Shown here piece after piece: positions 49,588 to 60,980 of a stretch of DNA of 62,869 nucleotides (position 1 is the stretch's first letter; every line of letters starts with the position of its first letter). This DNA comes from Prorocentrum cordatum (Eukaryota; Sar; Dinophyceae; Prorocentrales; Prorocentraceae): NCBI GenBank assembly GCA_963575745.1, contig CAUYUJ010000907.1:1-62869 (forward strand). Direction: 5' to 3'. Made by a program: the position numbers and the translations under genes. Under the pieces are notes generated by a model. The model worked only from the letters and a program-made list of their open reading frames with translations. It was not told the origin of the DNA and searched no databases.

Positions 49588-50469
49588 TCACTGCCCTGCC
49601 GTCGCCGCCAAACTGCGCGACGAGGGGGGGGGGGGGGGAGGGGGGGGGGGGGGGGGAGGAGGAGGAGGACCCACCCAGAATGGACGCCCCACGGTGCCTA
49701 GACGAACATGTTGCGCAATATCCTCGACCTCCTGCTGAGGGCCTGGGACCTTCCTGCAAATGGCCCTCCCCGCTCTCCAATGACTTAACTGATCAGTGGA
49801 ACGCTGGGATTTGAAGGCGGGCAGGGCTAGATCAACGGCGTGCCACTGCTGGCCATTGTTCCGAATGCGACGGCGCATGAACAAGCGGGGGCGATTCGAA
49901 AGACAGGGCCGCGAAGAGGGCAAAGCGGGAAAAAGGCGAGAAACATCATAAAGAACAATGGGGCACTGCATGTAGCGTTCAAGGCGGCCACCCCAGACAC
50001 CGATGCACACGGAGCGGCGCGACGGGCCCCCCTGTCGGAGCCTCCGAGAAGCGCGCCAAGTAAGGAACGCAACAATAGAAATACACATGAACTCGAGGGG
50101 GGGGGGGGAGGGGGGGGGGCGGACAATTGACCGAAGCTGGGGGGCAACGTCAAACGACGCACCAGAAGTATCACTGCGATCCCAATGCTGAAAGCGTGAG
50201 GCAGCACTTCGCTGCGTGACGGGCTGGAAAATAAGGGTCTCCGGGCGGCGAGGAACTCTCGGGATGGGCCATGCGCGACCATGCAGCTCGATGATTTGAA
50301 AGCGGGATGTAGTGCTCTCTCCGCTCAGGCAGACAGGGCGCCAAGGTTCTTGCGTCACTCGCAGCGGCATTTGCGAATGCTGTGCGTCCATGGTGACAGG
50401 CAGGCGGGTAGAGGGCGCGCCTGCATCCCGCGGCCTCGCATGCGAATGGGGAACTCCGAACCTGAGCAA
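49588..50469 (-). pseudogene. LINE region downstream of RT, uncharacterised
   Basis: A 293-codon frame without recognised motifs, followed by a G-rich run (C on the coding strand) at 49625-49655. It lies between the RT and the C-terminal frames and probably represents diverged ORF2 sequence. Confidence 0.3.
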
Positions 50470-50753
50470 TGGCCCGAAGATCCTTCAAATTTCGCAATAA
50501 ATCCGTCGGGGATGGAGAATCGAGGAGGCGCAGTGAGTAGCTGGGCGACATTTCTCCCCTTTTTAACCTCAGCGAAGTCTGGGGGGGGGGGGGGGGGAAC
50601 TGCATGGTGTAAGATAAGTCAGTGAAGTCGTACGTCTTATAGGCGGCAATCTTCCCAGCGCGCGAACGAGACGCCCCTTCCGACGACCCTCGAATGGAGG
50701 TTTGACCCGAGACTCGTTCTGCCCATCCACCCCGAGCCAGGCGCCCAAGCGTG

Positions 50754-52043
50754 TCACCCGACTGGAGATGCGACAGCGCTGCGCTCGAACCCCAGGGGGC
50801 CGAAACGCGGCGTTAATATCAGCCTGCGGGAAAAGGAAGCACAGCTCGTACTCTGGGAGATTGAGCGCGGGGCCAGCAAACCCCGCTGCCAACGCCCACT
50901 GTCTCGACGCCGGTGGCAGGCGGCAGGCGCCGGTGCAGGTCGCTGCTGACGAGGCCAACGTCGTCGGCCTGCGCGCAACGCACTGGGCGCGCCGAGAGAG
51001 TTCTCCATGCTGTGTCGTATCGGAGGATCGAAGGCCACAGCGAAAACCACCCCACTCAAAGGACATCCCTGCTGGGCACCTCGCTCGAGAGGGAAGGGGA
51101 ACTTACGGCGCCCGTTGAAGGTGGCGCGCGAAGACGCATTGGCGCGCAACGCTCGAACAACACGAATTGGCCCCGCCCCTCCGGCAGCCCGGAAGATCCA
51201 GCTATGGAAAACCCATGGAAAGGCCGCCATGACATCAAACAAACAAATCCCTGTTGACCTCTCCCCATGTATTGATCCATATTCCTGAAGCGCAGCCTCG
51301 AGATCAATGCCATTGTCCGCAACGTTGCGGCCGGGCACGAATCCGCGCTGACACGGCGCCACCGCGCGCGGCAGCGCGGACCAAAAGGGGAAGCAATAGC
51401 GCCTGCAATTACCTCGTTGCGCGAGTTGGACAGCCAGGTGGGAGGGGCGTCGGGGGGGGGGGGGCGGGAGATTTCATTGCTGTCATCCCCCTCCCCCCCC
51501 TTCGACAAGAACGCCGCTGAACTCGTTGAAATCGGGCGGGAGCTGCCCGGTCTTGAACCGTCGACAGTGCGTCTCGCGCAAGACCCCCCCCCCCGCCTTC
51601 CAGCAACTGCGTGGTAACCCATCCTCCCCGGGGGCAGAGTCGCGCAATCTCCCAGCCCTCTCGTTAAACTCATCTTCGCAATGCTGCCTTTCAATCTGCG
51701 TTGGAGCGCGCTGAATGCAGGAGGCAAAGGCGTCGTTGGCGCCGCGGCGACCCCCCCCCTCCTCGACGACTCCCCCTCCTCGATGAACATTCCCCCGATG
51801 ACCGGCAAATGTCCAAGCGAAGGCAGCAGGCTCGGAGTGGATGCCGCCGGGCGCGGCTCCATTGTCTGAGGCGCCGTGTCTCCCAATGGATGGGGCAACT
51901 CGGCGAACGCGGGCCCATGCGTGCCGGGGCCTGTTCAAACGCTTCGAACGGGCGTCCTTCGTGCCCAGCGGCATATTGCTCGGGCGAAACTCCACCTGCT
52001 CCTCCTCCTCCTCTTCCTCCTCCTCCTCCACCTCTTCCTCCAA
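50754..52043 (-). pseudogene. Reverse transcriptase (LINE), frameshifted
   Basis: The N-terminal RT part at 51690-51500 reads RDSAPGEDGLPRSCW, GQLPPDFNEFSGVLVE. The palm at 51362-50870 reads QRGFVPGRNVADNGIDLEAA, STGICLFDVMAAFPWVFHSW (first catalytic Asp in D.MAAFP), and GAQQGCPLSGVVFAVAFDP. The second active-site motif is in another frame at about 50950 as CAQADDVGLVSS, where the usual Tyr of YADD is replaced. At least two frame changes separate the parts. RT would copy element RNA at the target; this copy cannot. Confidence 0.75.
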
Positions 52044-52099
52044 ACTGGAAAATGCAATCTCGTGTGAGTGGCTATGAACTACGCCCAGATCAATCCAAA

Positions 52100-52499
52100 T
52101 CCCTTCCTGCGCGCTAATAAGTGTGGCATGGGCTAGGCAGGGCGAACAGCCCTCCGCGACGCTCCGAGCTTATGGTCGCGCACAGAGCGTAGACTGGCAA
52201 ACGTCCAACTGATCCTGCGATGCAAAGCCCGAGCACCGAGAGCCCCCCTCCGTCTCCTGGCCCGAATTCCCACCCCATATAAAACGTGCTTGTACTAGAA
52301 AAGGCGAGCATCCACATCCCCCTTCCAGCTGCGCTTCCAAATGAATAGCCCCCACCTCCTCCTTGAAATCAGCAGCGCAGACGAGCCGAGTGGGCGCCCT
52401 GAGGCGCCGAGCCTGAGGGCGAGCGCCAAGGCCCGCAACAAATGTCCTGGCGAAGGACCCAACCATATGCGATTGTGAGTACCGCAATTGTGAATATCT
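52100..52499 (-). pseudogene. LINE segment between endonuclease and RT
   Basis: Reads ARRLRAPTRLVCAADFKEEV then GAIHLEAQLEGGCG in the minus strand; protein-like but without a known motif. It is the first LINE sequence after the tandem array. Confidence 0.35.
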
Positions 52500-54295
52500 T
52501 CTTCGGTGGCGCTCCCTGTGGGGCCACGAAACGTGCGAGGGGTGTGCCGAAATGGGCGCGCGGGGCGCATGCGGGCACGCCCACTGGGACCTTCGGTGGA
52601 GCTCCCTATGGGGCCGCGAAGCGTGCGAGGGGTGTGCCGAAATGGGTGTGCGGGGCGCATGCGGGCACGCCCGCTGGGACCTTCGGTGGAGCCCCCCTAC
52701 GGGGCCACGAAACGTGCGAGGGGTGTGCCGAAATGGGTGTGCGTGACGCGTGCGGGCACACCCGCTGGGGCCATCGGTGGCGCTCCCCATGGGGCCGCGA
52801 AACGTGTGAAGGGTCACGAAACGCGCGATGGGGTGTGCCGAAATGGGTGTGCGGGACGCATGCGGGCACACCCGCTGGGGCCTTCGGCGGAGCTCCCTAT
52901 GGGGCCACGAAGCGTGCGAAGACTATGCCGAAATGGGTGTGCGGGACGCATGCGGGCACGCCCGCTGGGACCTTCGGCGGAGCTCCCTATGGGGCCACGA
53001 AACGCGTGAGGGGTGTGCCGAAATGGGTGTGCGGGACGCATGCGGGCGGCAGCGCTGGGGCCTTCGGTGGAACTTCCCTATGGGGCCACGAAACGTGCGG
53101 GGGGGTTCGCCGAAATGAATGCGCGGGACGCATGCGGGCACACCCACAGGGACCTTCGGTGGAGCTCCCTTTGGGGCCGCGAAAGTTGTGAGGGGTGTGC
53201 CGAATTGGGTGTGCGTGACGCATGCGGGCGGCAGCGCTGGGGCCATCGGCGGAGCTCCCTACGGGGCCGCGAAGCATGTGAGAGGTGTGCCGAAATGAGT
53301 GTGCGTGACGCATGCGGGCGGCAGCGCTGGGGCCTTCGGCGGAGCTCTCCATGGGGCCACGAAGCGCGTGAAGGGTGTGCCGACTTGCGTGTGCGTGACG
53401 CATGCGGGCGGCAGCGCTGGGGCCTTCGGCGGAGCTCCCTATGGGGCCACGAAACGTGTGAGGGGTGTGCCGACTTGCGTGTGCGCGACGCATGCGGGTG
53501 GCAGCGCTGGGGCCTTCGGCGGAGCTCCCTATGGGGCCGCGAAACGTGTGAAGGGTGTGCCGAATTCGGCGTGCGTGGCGCATGCGGGCGGCAGCGCTGG
53601 GGCCTTCGGCGGAGCTCCCTATGGGGCCACGAAGCGCGTGAGGGGTGTGCCGAGAAATGGGTGTGCGGGGCGCATGCGGGCGGCAGCGCTGGTGCCTTCG
53701 GCGGAGCTCCCTATGGGGCCGCGAAGCGTGTGAGGGGTGTGCCGAATTGGGTGTGCGTGGCGCATGCGGGCGGCAGCGCTCGGGCCTTCGGCGGAGCTCC
53801 CTATGGGGCCACGAAACGTGTGAGGGGTGTGCCGGATTATGTGTGCGTGACGCATGCAGGCGGCAGCGCTGGGGCCTTCGGTAGAGCTCCCTATGGGGCC
53901 GCGAAACGTGTGAGGGGTGTGCCGAATTGGGTGTGCGGGACGCATGCGGGCGGCAGCGCTGGGGCCTTCGGCGGAGCTCCCTATGGGGCCGCGACGCGTG
54001 TGAGGGGTGTGCCGAATTGGGTGTGCGTGGCGCGCGCGGGCGGCAGCGCTGGGGTCTTCGGCGGAGCTCCCTATGGGGCCACGAAGCGCGTGAGGGGTGT
54101 GCCGAGATGGGTGTGCGTGACGCGTGCGGGCTGCAGCACTGGGGCCTTCGGCGGAGCTCTATGGGGCCGCGAAGCGTGTGAGGGGTGTGCCGAATTCGGC
54201 GTGCGTGGCGCATGCGGGCGGCAGCGCTGGGGCTTTCGGCGGAGCCCCCTATGGGGCCGCGAAGCGTACGAGGGGCGTGCCGAAATGGAGGAGGG
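52500..54295. repeat. 90-bp tandem array, about 20 units
   Basis: Units contain CTTCGG(C/T)GGAGCTCCCTATGG, GGCC(A/G)CGAA(A/G)CGTGTGAGG and GGTGTGCCGAA. Spacing is 90 bp with a few irregular steps (an extra ~20 bp near 52805). Proximal units have GGGCACGCCCGCTGGGACC and later ones GGGCGGCAGCGCTGGGGCC, a switch at about 53040. Because 90 is divisible by three, long frames with 30-residue periods stay open in several phases on both strands; none has independent support. It interrupts the LINE between endonuclease and RT. Confidence 0.95.
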
Positions 54296-54304
54296 AGGAG
54301 GGCG

Positions 54305-54352
54305 GGGGGGTGAAGAGGAGAGGAGAGGAGAGGAGAGGAGAGGAGAGGAGAA
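54305..54352. repeat. (GGAGA)n microsatellite
   Basis: About 45 bp of GGAGA at the array-endonuclease border. Confidence 0.9.
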
Positions 54353-54404
54353 CGCGGGGCGACGTCTCTTCAAAACGAAGACCCAACACCACAGGATGGT
54401 TGGG

Positions 54405-55110
54405 AACAAGAGCGTGATCGCTGCGCCGCGAGGCCTCGCCATATCCGACACAATTGAGGTAGGTGCGGTCCAGTCTCGCCATCGAAACAACGCCCCCTCC
54501 AACCACCTCCGCGCGCGTTGGTGACGCCTGTTCCGCCTCCCCAAATTCATGAAATAAGTGATCGAAGAATCTAAATCACTTGTGTGAATTAGTGGTCGTG
54601 GGCCCATCCTGGTAGGAACGGCGTTCTCCTCTGGCGTGGAAATGGAATTTGCCGGCAAGCACGGCGAGAATGTGGCGCGGGCCCTGCAGCCGAGCGCGGG
54701 CGCGCCGTAGAACATCCCGCTTTTCCTGCCAGCTAAGAGAGGGGAGAAGAGGAAGGTTGCAGATCTGCATAGTGCCGGCGGGACCTGAGAGGGTCAGGCT
54801 GCGGCAGCGACCGCCGACAATAGTCACGCAACCAATGTTTTGAAACTGCCCGGCGAATTCGCGACGTAGCACGGCCGCCATGCCTGCGGCGCGCGCGTCT
54901 GCCCAGAAGTCCCCAGAAAACTGGCGGCGCGGGAAGTCCCGCGCGGCGTTAGCTAAGTCCCCGTCCGAGCCGCGCGCCTCCTGGCAGCGCGTGGCCTCGT
55001 TGTGCTCGGGAAGACGGCGGAATCTGGCATGCCGACGCTCCTGGGCCCTCGGCCCCCCATGCGCATTCCCAACAAAACCGCCTTCGTATTCCAGCTGCAG
55101 ACTCGAAGCC
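54405..55110 (-). pseudogene. LINE apurinic endonuclease domain, frameshifted
   Basis: Starts near 55105 with RVCSWNTKAVLLG (the N-terminal W-N motif of APE-type endonucleases). After a frame change near 54950 it continues with VTIVGGRCRSLTLSGPAGTM, LPSLSWQEKRDVLRRARARL and LAVLAGKFHFHARGE (the GDFN position). It ends near 54430 with MARLDRTYLNC and SDHALV (the SDH motif). Order and spacing match the LINE endonuclease that nicks target DNA; the frameshift and the FHFH substitution mean it is inactive. Confidence 0.7.
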
Positions 55111-55552
55111 TTTCAGTCGGGCAAAATGCGCACTCCCAGTCGGCGCCCGAGTTGTCCTCGCAATCTGAGTCCCACGGGAACGTGAGCTTAGCGATCATAT
55201 GTTGTGCAGCGTCTGGCGTGAGAGCGACGCCCAATATATCCTGAGCTTGCAATCCAGCGCGGCGTGACTGCCCATCCCCCTCAACCTTGAACGCTTCCCA
55301 CGCATCACCACCGCTCGCGTAGTGCGACGTTCCTTTGTAAGCGTTGGTCCCCAGGCTCGACGAGCCTTCTTTACACTTGGCACTGTCCAAGAGATGTTGC
55401 TTCACCTGGCGCCGCAGCTGACTGAGCACGGAGCCGCGTTTCCGAGCCTCGAGCAGCTTGTGGGCACCTGCACGTATTGAATGAATGGAGCCATCGCGCG
55501 GGTCGGTCCAGTCGATCCCCGAGGCACGACAAGCAGTGACGTCATTGAAACT

Positions 55553-56238
55553 CTAAGCAGATACCTTCAACGGCAACACGAGCATGCACGAGTAAAACAT
55601 ATTATGAAACGCGGGCTTCGCGCCTTCACGGGCGCTCTCATGAAGAACGGGGAGAACCGTGCTTGTGTAGTGAGACATGAATTGTGTCGCAATCAATTTC
55701 CCGGGGGAACCTCGAACCCACACCTTCACACCACCGTCCGAGAATGAGCCAGCAGAGGGCGGCGACGGTGTGCTACGGACGGATGTCCAAGGATCCCCAG
55801 AAGGCGGTGGCACCTTCGCAACAAAATCATTCTGATAAGCCCCCATGGCAGCTTCACCCTCGAGCTTCTCCAAGCGCTCTCGCATCTGACGTTGATCATT
55901 GCAGAGGTTGGCTAAGCTCGTTCGGGTGGCAACACAACAGGCATCTCCTTAAGATTTCACGACTCCTGGCTCCTGACGAACCGAGACAGAGACATGGCTG
56001 ATTTCTGATCGCATCGCATCACCAGAGATATCTGCACTCCCTCCAACACCTCCGGGAACGACTCACGAACCGACTCCTGCGGGGCAGCGCGCGGCGTTCC
56101 TTGCTTCGAATTCGGACGAGACGGGGGGGTAGACGATCGCCTGTCTGAACGGCTGCGGCGGTCCTTTTTTTTCCTCCTTTCACGGCGGGGCGATGGGCGA
56201 CGGGCGGGCGACGACGACGTGGCAGCGCGGCGACCCAT
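55553..56238 (-). pseudogene. LINE ORF1-like basic and coiled-coil region
   Basis: From ATG at 56238: MGRRAATSSSPARRPSPRRE followed by RRKKKDRRSRSDRR, strongly basic; then in another frame MRERLEKLEGEAAMGAYQND (coiled coil) and VKVWVRGSPGKLIATQFMSH. A basic region followed by coiled coil and a small RNA-binding-like part fits LINE ORF1. Frames differ, so it is broken. The SL-like sequence lies 137 nt upstream. Confidence 0.45.
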
Positions 56239-56374
56239 CAGGATGAAAAGCGGCGAAGAGGCTGGTCGGAGGTGTTCGCCCCCCTGTGGGCCCCACAGAT
56301 CGAGGGAAGCTACGGAGGGGCCCCAAAGTTAACCAGTGATTCTCGGACGTCTGTAGCCCTTCACAGTGTTTAGC

Positions 56375-56388
56375 CTTGAGCCAAAATG
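56375..56388 (-). other. Relict spliced leader (14 nt) ahead of the LINE-like ORF
   Basis: Minus strand reads CATTTTGGCTCAAG, identical to the 3' 14 nt of the dinoflagellate SL, 137 nt before the ATG at 56238. Chance occurrence of 14 specified bases in a window this size is well below 1 in 1000. It suggests that the inserted RNA was trans-spliced. Confidence 0.65.
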
Positions 56389-56706
56389 AAGAGGAGGAGC
56401 AGGAGTAGGAGTAGGAGTAGGAGTCAAGCTAGCCAGCTCGAGCGAGTCAAGCATGGCATGCCCAGTCCCACCCGCCCTCCCACAACATAAGAAGCAAAGC
56501 TGGCACAACTGGGGGCCGAAGTCACACCGGCCAGCCGGTTTGGTACAGCTGATGCGGCCGCGATGGCGGTTGCCGACGGGAACTGGCGAGCGCGTGTTGA
56601 ATGCCGCGCACGCATTGCCAGACGAGTCGAGAATGGCCCGGTACACCGCAGGAAGCCAGAGGTGGCCGGAGGAAGCCCGACGGTCTGACAGGACACCCCA
56701 AAGCAT
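56389..56706 (-). pseudogene. Zinc-finger-like fragment upstream of the SL
   Basis: Reads NACAAFNTRSP, then TKPAGRCDFGPQLCQLCFLC and CGRAGGTGHAM, a Cys/His cluster resembling zinc-knuckle segments of dinoflagellate retroelement or RNA-binding proteins. It ends in a TPTPTPTP run just before the SL-like sequence and appears to be a separate, truncated unit. Confidence 0.4.
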
Positions 56707-57091
56707 TTTTGTGAAAAAACTATTGGGTTTTTGATGTTTTTATGTTGAAATGCTTGCAGAAACACGGTGTTCGGTAGGATTCTGACATGAACGCGCGAGT
56801 GTGCTCTTTGTGGTATTTTTTGCACAGGATTCGTGGCCTGGGTGCATGACAGAGCATCGCGAGTGCACCGCGCGATGACGTGAAATCGCTGGATTTGACA
56901 GAATTCTTAAGATTCCTATGGTTTTCCTATGATTTCAGCAAGAGAGCCCGGGCGGGAAATTTGTACAATTTTTGTGAAAAAGCATTGGGTTTTTGATGTT
57001 TTTATGTTGAAATGCTTGCAAACACACGGTGTTCGGTAGGATTCTGACATGAACGCGCGCGTGTGCTCTTTGTGGTATTTTTTGCAATGGA
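56704..57091. repeat. Pair of ~126-bp direct repeats
   Basis: 56704-56829 and 56966-57091 are nearly identical (TTGGGTTTTTGATGTTTTTA, TTGAAATGCTTGCA, ACGGTGTTCGGTAGGATTCT, GTGTGCTCTTTGTGGTATTT), differing at a handful of bases. They are AT-richer than the surroundings and separated by ~136 bp. Confidence 0.9.
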
Positions 57092-57254
57092 TTATCGCCG
57101 TGGACGACAGGACGTCCATGTCGAGAGGAAAAAATAAGAAAAATGTTGATTTTGTATTGTTTTTTACAAGTTAGGATGGGACCACCCGGATGGGGCCCCT
57201 ATCTGCCGGCCTGAGGGGGGAGTAGGAGTATATTCTAATAAGGAATAAGGATAG

Positions 57255-57336
57255 GAGGAGGAGGAGGAGGAGGAGGAGGAGGAGGAGGAGGAGGAGGAGG
57301 AGGAGGAGGAGGAGGAGGAGGAGGAGGAGGAGGAGG

Positions 57337-57365
<29 letters not shown>
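57255..57365. repeat. (GGA)n tract ending in GGAGCA
   Basis: About 85 bp of GGA followed by GAGCAG hexamers, mirroring the composition at 4020-4205. Confidence 0.95.
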
Positions 57366-57367
<2 letters not shown>

Positions 57368-58924
57368 AAAGCAGCAACAACGAGTCGCACACGCCCCCCC
57401 TGTCTCTGCTGGCGAAAGCCACTTTCACGTGATCGCGCAAGCGAGCGGTTCCAAGCATGGCCGTCGTCACGCCACCAAGCCCGACGGAACGCGCGTCGCA
57501 ATCCACCATTGTGACCTTTGCGCGCTGGGGCCTCAAGACCCACGACAGGATCCCTAGAGACACGCCAGAAATCAGGCGAACCCCCCCCGAGAGGGCCCAG
57601 GAAAGACCCCGCTGAAGTTAAAAGACGTCTCCAATAACCCGCCAACAAGCAACCATGCCATGCTACGGCCGCGCCACGCTGAACCATCACGACGATGTTT
57701 CCGAACAGGTCACCACATTCGGATCTACAGAGCCTGCTCGGGGGGAGCGCGGCACGACCATCCGTCAGAAATTCCGCTGCTGCGCGGGTGCAGTGGCGGG
57801 GCTTGCGGCAGCCTGATGAATAATACAGTCGCGGCGTTGACCTAAGGAACCCTAAATAAGGAACGAGGCCCCTTTTTCCCATAAGTTCGACCTCGATTTC
57901 CCATAGAAAACCTCAGGAAAACCCGAGGCAAACTCTGAAACAATCAAGGAACACGGAGCCCCTCCCCAACTAGAAGGGTTCCTTCTTCAGGGCCCCGACT
58001 GTATCTGCCTGGCACGCAAAACCACTGCACAGATGGCTCTGTGAAAAACGCGCGCCAAGCATCAATGCGTAGCCACCTCACGGCTGCAAGCACTGAGAGA
58101 TCGGCGAATGAAGCAGAGCAAATTGCGTAAGCACGTTGGCTTCAAGTGGCAGGCCAGGCTTCTTCCGAGCACGCGCCACTGATGAAAAGTACGATGCCTA
58201 ACTGGAGCGATGTCATGCAGCGCCGCAGAGGTGTCAATCAAGAGCGAATATCGCTCCGAGGTGTCCGCTGTGATAATGATCATGAAATGAGGCGAGGGCA
58301 ACGCTCCCTCCTGCTCCCTTCTCGTCTCCCCCCCTCCTCCTCGAAGATGTTCGTCTTGCTCCCTCCTCCTTCTCCAATTCCTCCCCCTCCTCCTCCTCTT
58401 CCTCCTCCTCCTCCTCCCTTCCCACCCGTGTTCCCTTGAGATCCCTTTACCCGCCCTTTTCAGAAACCGTCAAGCTCTCCTAACCCGCCGGAGCCTTCCT
58501 CATCACTCCTCTCCGCTTCCTCCTATCAATTTCAAGCATTATAATCACTATTGCTCGGGTTGGTCAACATCTGATCACGCAGCAGGGTGTCAGCGGGTAG
58601 TGGTAAGTGTTAAGGATCGGGTTCGGGATCGACGACGGCGCACAATCATATTAATAGTCCCGCATCCCGAAATAAGATTGTGCTTTCTCGGGACATCCCG
58701 CGCAGTCTTCACATATCACTCACCTCACACCCCTCCCTCCCCCACCATGTTTTAGCATTCGCCACTTTCGTCATCACCATCGTACCATCATCGGCAACCA
58801 TCACTAACATCATCCCAGGATGGCCATCGGTAGTCGTCATCAGCAACATCATCATCATCGTCGTCATCAGCACACAGTGTTATCCCTGGGCGCCCTCGCG
58901 CAGGATAAACACACCCACACCCTC
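57366..58924. other. No gene recognised
   Basis: Contains CCT-rich stretches at 58365-58430 and CAT-rich stretches at 58770-58880. Open frames lack motifs. Confidence 0.35.
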
Positions 58925-59790
58925 ATCGTAAGTGACTTGCGATGAGGTCTCAAGAGGGAGTTCGTTTTGCGAGGAAGTATCGTGCGGGACCCCTCTTCCT
59001 ATGGGCCAGCACACCATGGTAAGAATCCGAACGGGCCATGGGGTCATCATTTTTCGGCTCTTCAGGCCTGAGTATGGGGGAAGTATCAGGCGGGAACCTG
59101 GTCTGTGGATGACTTGCGAGAAAGTCTCAGGCGGGAACCGCCTCCCGATGGGCCCCGTAGATCGTGTCACCAATCCGACCGGGACATTGGATTCCTGAAA
59201 ATATGTGCATTTTTGGACAACTCAGTCTTGAATATGTTGGAAATCTGGAACGGGAGCCTCGTCCGTGAGTGAACTGCGAGGAGGTGTCAAGCAGGACCAC
59301 CCCTATGGGGCCCGCAACCCATGTTGGTAATCCGAACGGGTCAGCGGATTCCTGCAACTGTCGTCACTTTTGGGACCACCCATGCGGAATTTAAAGAAGT
59401 CTCGAATGGGGGCCTCTTTTGTGAATGAGTTGCGAAGAAATCTCAGGCGGATCATGTCACTAGTCCGACCAAGGCATCGGACTGTTGTTGCCGTCGCCGT
59501 CACTGCCATCACGTCTTGAGTACGGCGGAACTCTCAAGCGGAAGACCCGTCAGTGAGTGAATTGCGGCGAAATCTTAGGCAGGAGCCCCCTGCCTATGGG
59601 GCCCACAGCTCTTGATACTAATCCGAGCGGACGCTCAAACTCCTGACCGTGTCGTCACTTCTGGCCTCTTGAAGCTTGGATATTGAACAGGTATCGGGCG
59701 GGAACGTCGTCTGTGATTGAATGGCGAGGAAATCTTAGGCGGGAACCAGCGGGCCCGCAGCTCATGTTACCCAGGAAGCCCACTGTGACG
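58925..59790. repeat. Degenerate satellite, ~130-180-bp units, about six
   Basis: Landmark GTGA.TTGCGA.GAAATCT(C/T)AGGCGGGA recurs near 58930, 59108, 59268, 59422, 59554 and 59715. It is followed in most units by CCTATGGGGCCC, TAATCCGA(C/A)CGGG and GATTCCTG. Heavily diverged, so probably old. Confidence 0.8.
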
Positions 59791-60059
59791 AGTGTTTCAA
59801 GAATCCCAAAACCAGCTCGGATTGCTAGCGCGATCTGCGGGCCCTATACGCAGGGAGCTCTCGCCTGAGACTTCCTCATACATTGCTCACCGACGAAGTT
59901 CTTGCTCGACCCTTCGTTCATCTATTTAGGTATGAAGATCCCAGAAGTAATGGCGCTCGACTCACATGCGAAGCGAGGCGAGGCGAGCGCGCGGTTCCGC
60001 CGGGAGCGGGGCCGTTGAAGGCCTGCGCGGGGGTCCGAAACCTTCTGTGGTTGTAGTGA
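59791..60059. other. No gene recognised
   Basis: Flanks the satellite and the following tandem repeat. Nothing identified. Confidence 0.4.
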
Positions 60060-60500
60060 TTGTTTGCCGAGGCCGGGGTGCTGAGTTATGAACTTGTGGG
60101 CGCCGGAGGTCAAGTGGTGCAGGTGGAAGTGGAGAGTCGGAAGCCGGATGCTGAAGTCGGAGTGCTGGGCGGTCGGCAGGTGGAAGTGGAGGTGGAAAGT
60201 CAGATGCTGGAGGGTGGAGGTCGGAGTGCTGAACTGCTGGGCGCTGGAGGTCGACGGGCGGAGGTGGAGGTGGGAAGTCACATGCTGTTGGACGGCGGAG
60301 GTCGGCATACTGCGTTGCTGGGCGCCGGGGGTCGACGGGTGGAGGTGGAAGTGAAAGTCGGGATGCGTGATGCTGGAGGTGGTAATGGTGAGCTGGAAGA
60401 AGCTGGAGGCCGATAGGTGGAGGTGGAAGTGATAAATCGGATGTCGCATGCTGGAAGTCGGGATGTGGACGCGTGAATAGGGGGTCGGAAGGTGGAGGTC
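60060..60500. repeat. ~60-65-bp tandem repeat
   Basis: Units of GCTGGAGGTCG..., GTGCTGAACTGCTGGGCGC, GGAGGTCGACGGGTGGAGG and TGGAAGTGGAAAGTC, about five to six diverged copies. Open in several frames with Gly/Val/Glu-rich translation; not annotated as a gene. Confidence 0.85.
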
Positions 60501-60639
60501 GAAATCTAGGAATTGGTGTGCATGTCCAGCTCGCTCTGGTTCGAATTCACATCTTGGCGGACGGGCCGGGTGTCTCAGTTCGCGTCGTTCGTGCTTTGCT
60601 GGTCGACGGCGAATCGTACAAACTTGTCTTCTAAGCCCT

Positions 60640-60980
60640 GACAAGTGACTCACATGCGAGTGCTTCTGATGGTGTTGTGGACGAAGCTGATGATGATAAT
60701 GAGTTGGTGATGGTGATGATGATCGTGTGTGGGTGGTTGAATGAGTAAGTGATCGTGGATGGTGAAGATGTGTGGTTGTTGGCCACGACGAAGATGAGGA
60801 TGATGATGCTGACGACGGTGTCGATGATGAGGGTGATGTCGGTGTTAATGATGATACGGAAGCTGGTGGCTGTGGTGATGATGGCAATGGTAGTGTCCAG
60901 GCGATTGATGGTGACGGTGGTGCACTGAGCTGTGGTGAGGGTGGTGATGATGATGCTGGTGATGATTTGAGTGGTTGAGC
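60640..60980. repeat. GATGATGGTGAT-rich low complexity
   Basis: Degenerate GAT/GGT repeats, similar to 48180-48275. Confidence 0.85.

Larger units (their letters stand above)
48366..56388 (-). mobile_element. Decayed LINE-type retroelement split by a tandem array
   Basis: On the minus strand, in order: SL-like sequence, basic and coiled-coil ORF1-like region, an apurinic endonuclease region, a ~1.8-kb array of 90-bp repeats, a reverse transcriptase, then C-terminal frames. Endonuclease followed by RT is the non-LTR retrotransposon order. Several frameshifts and a damaged RT active site show it is dead. No LTRs were seen. Outer boundaries are approximate; the 20-bp repeats at 48297-48351 could be its tail. 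Confidence 0.65.

Noticed and set aside
52442-54524. Long ORFs (up to ~500 codons) with 30-residue repeats in the 90-bp array
   Set aside because: Several frames on both strands are open because 90 is divisible by three. The flanking sequence is LINE ORF2 on the minus strand in other frames, so these are by-products of the array.
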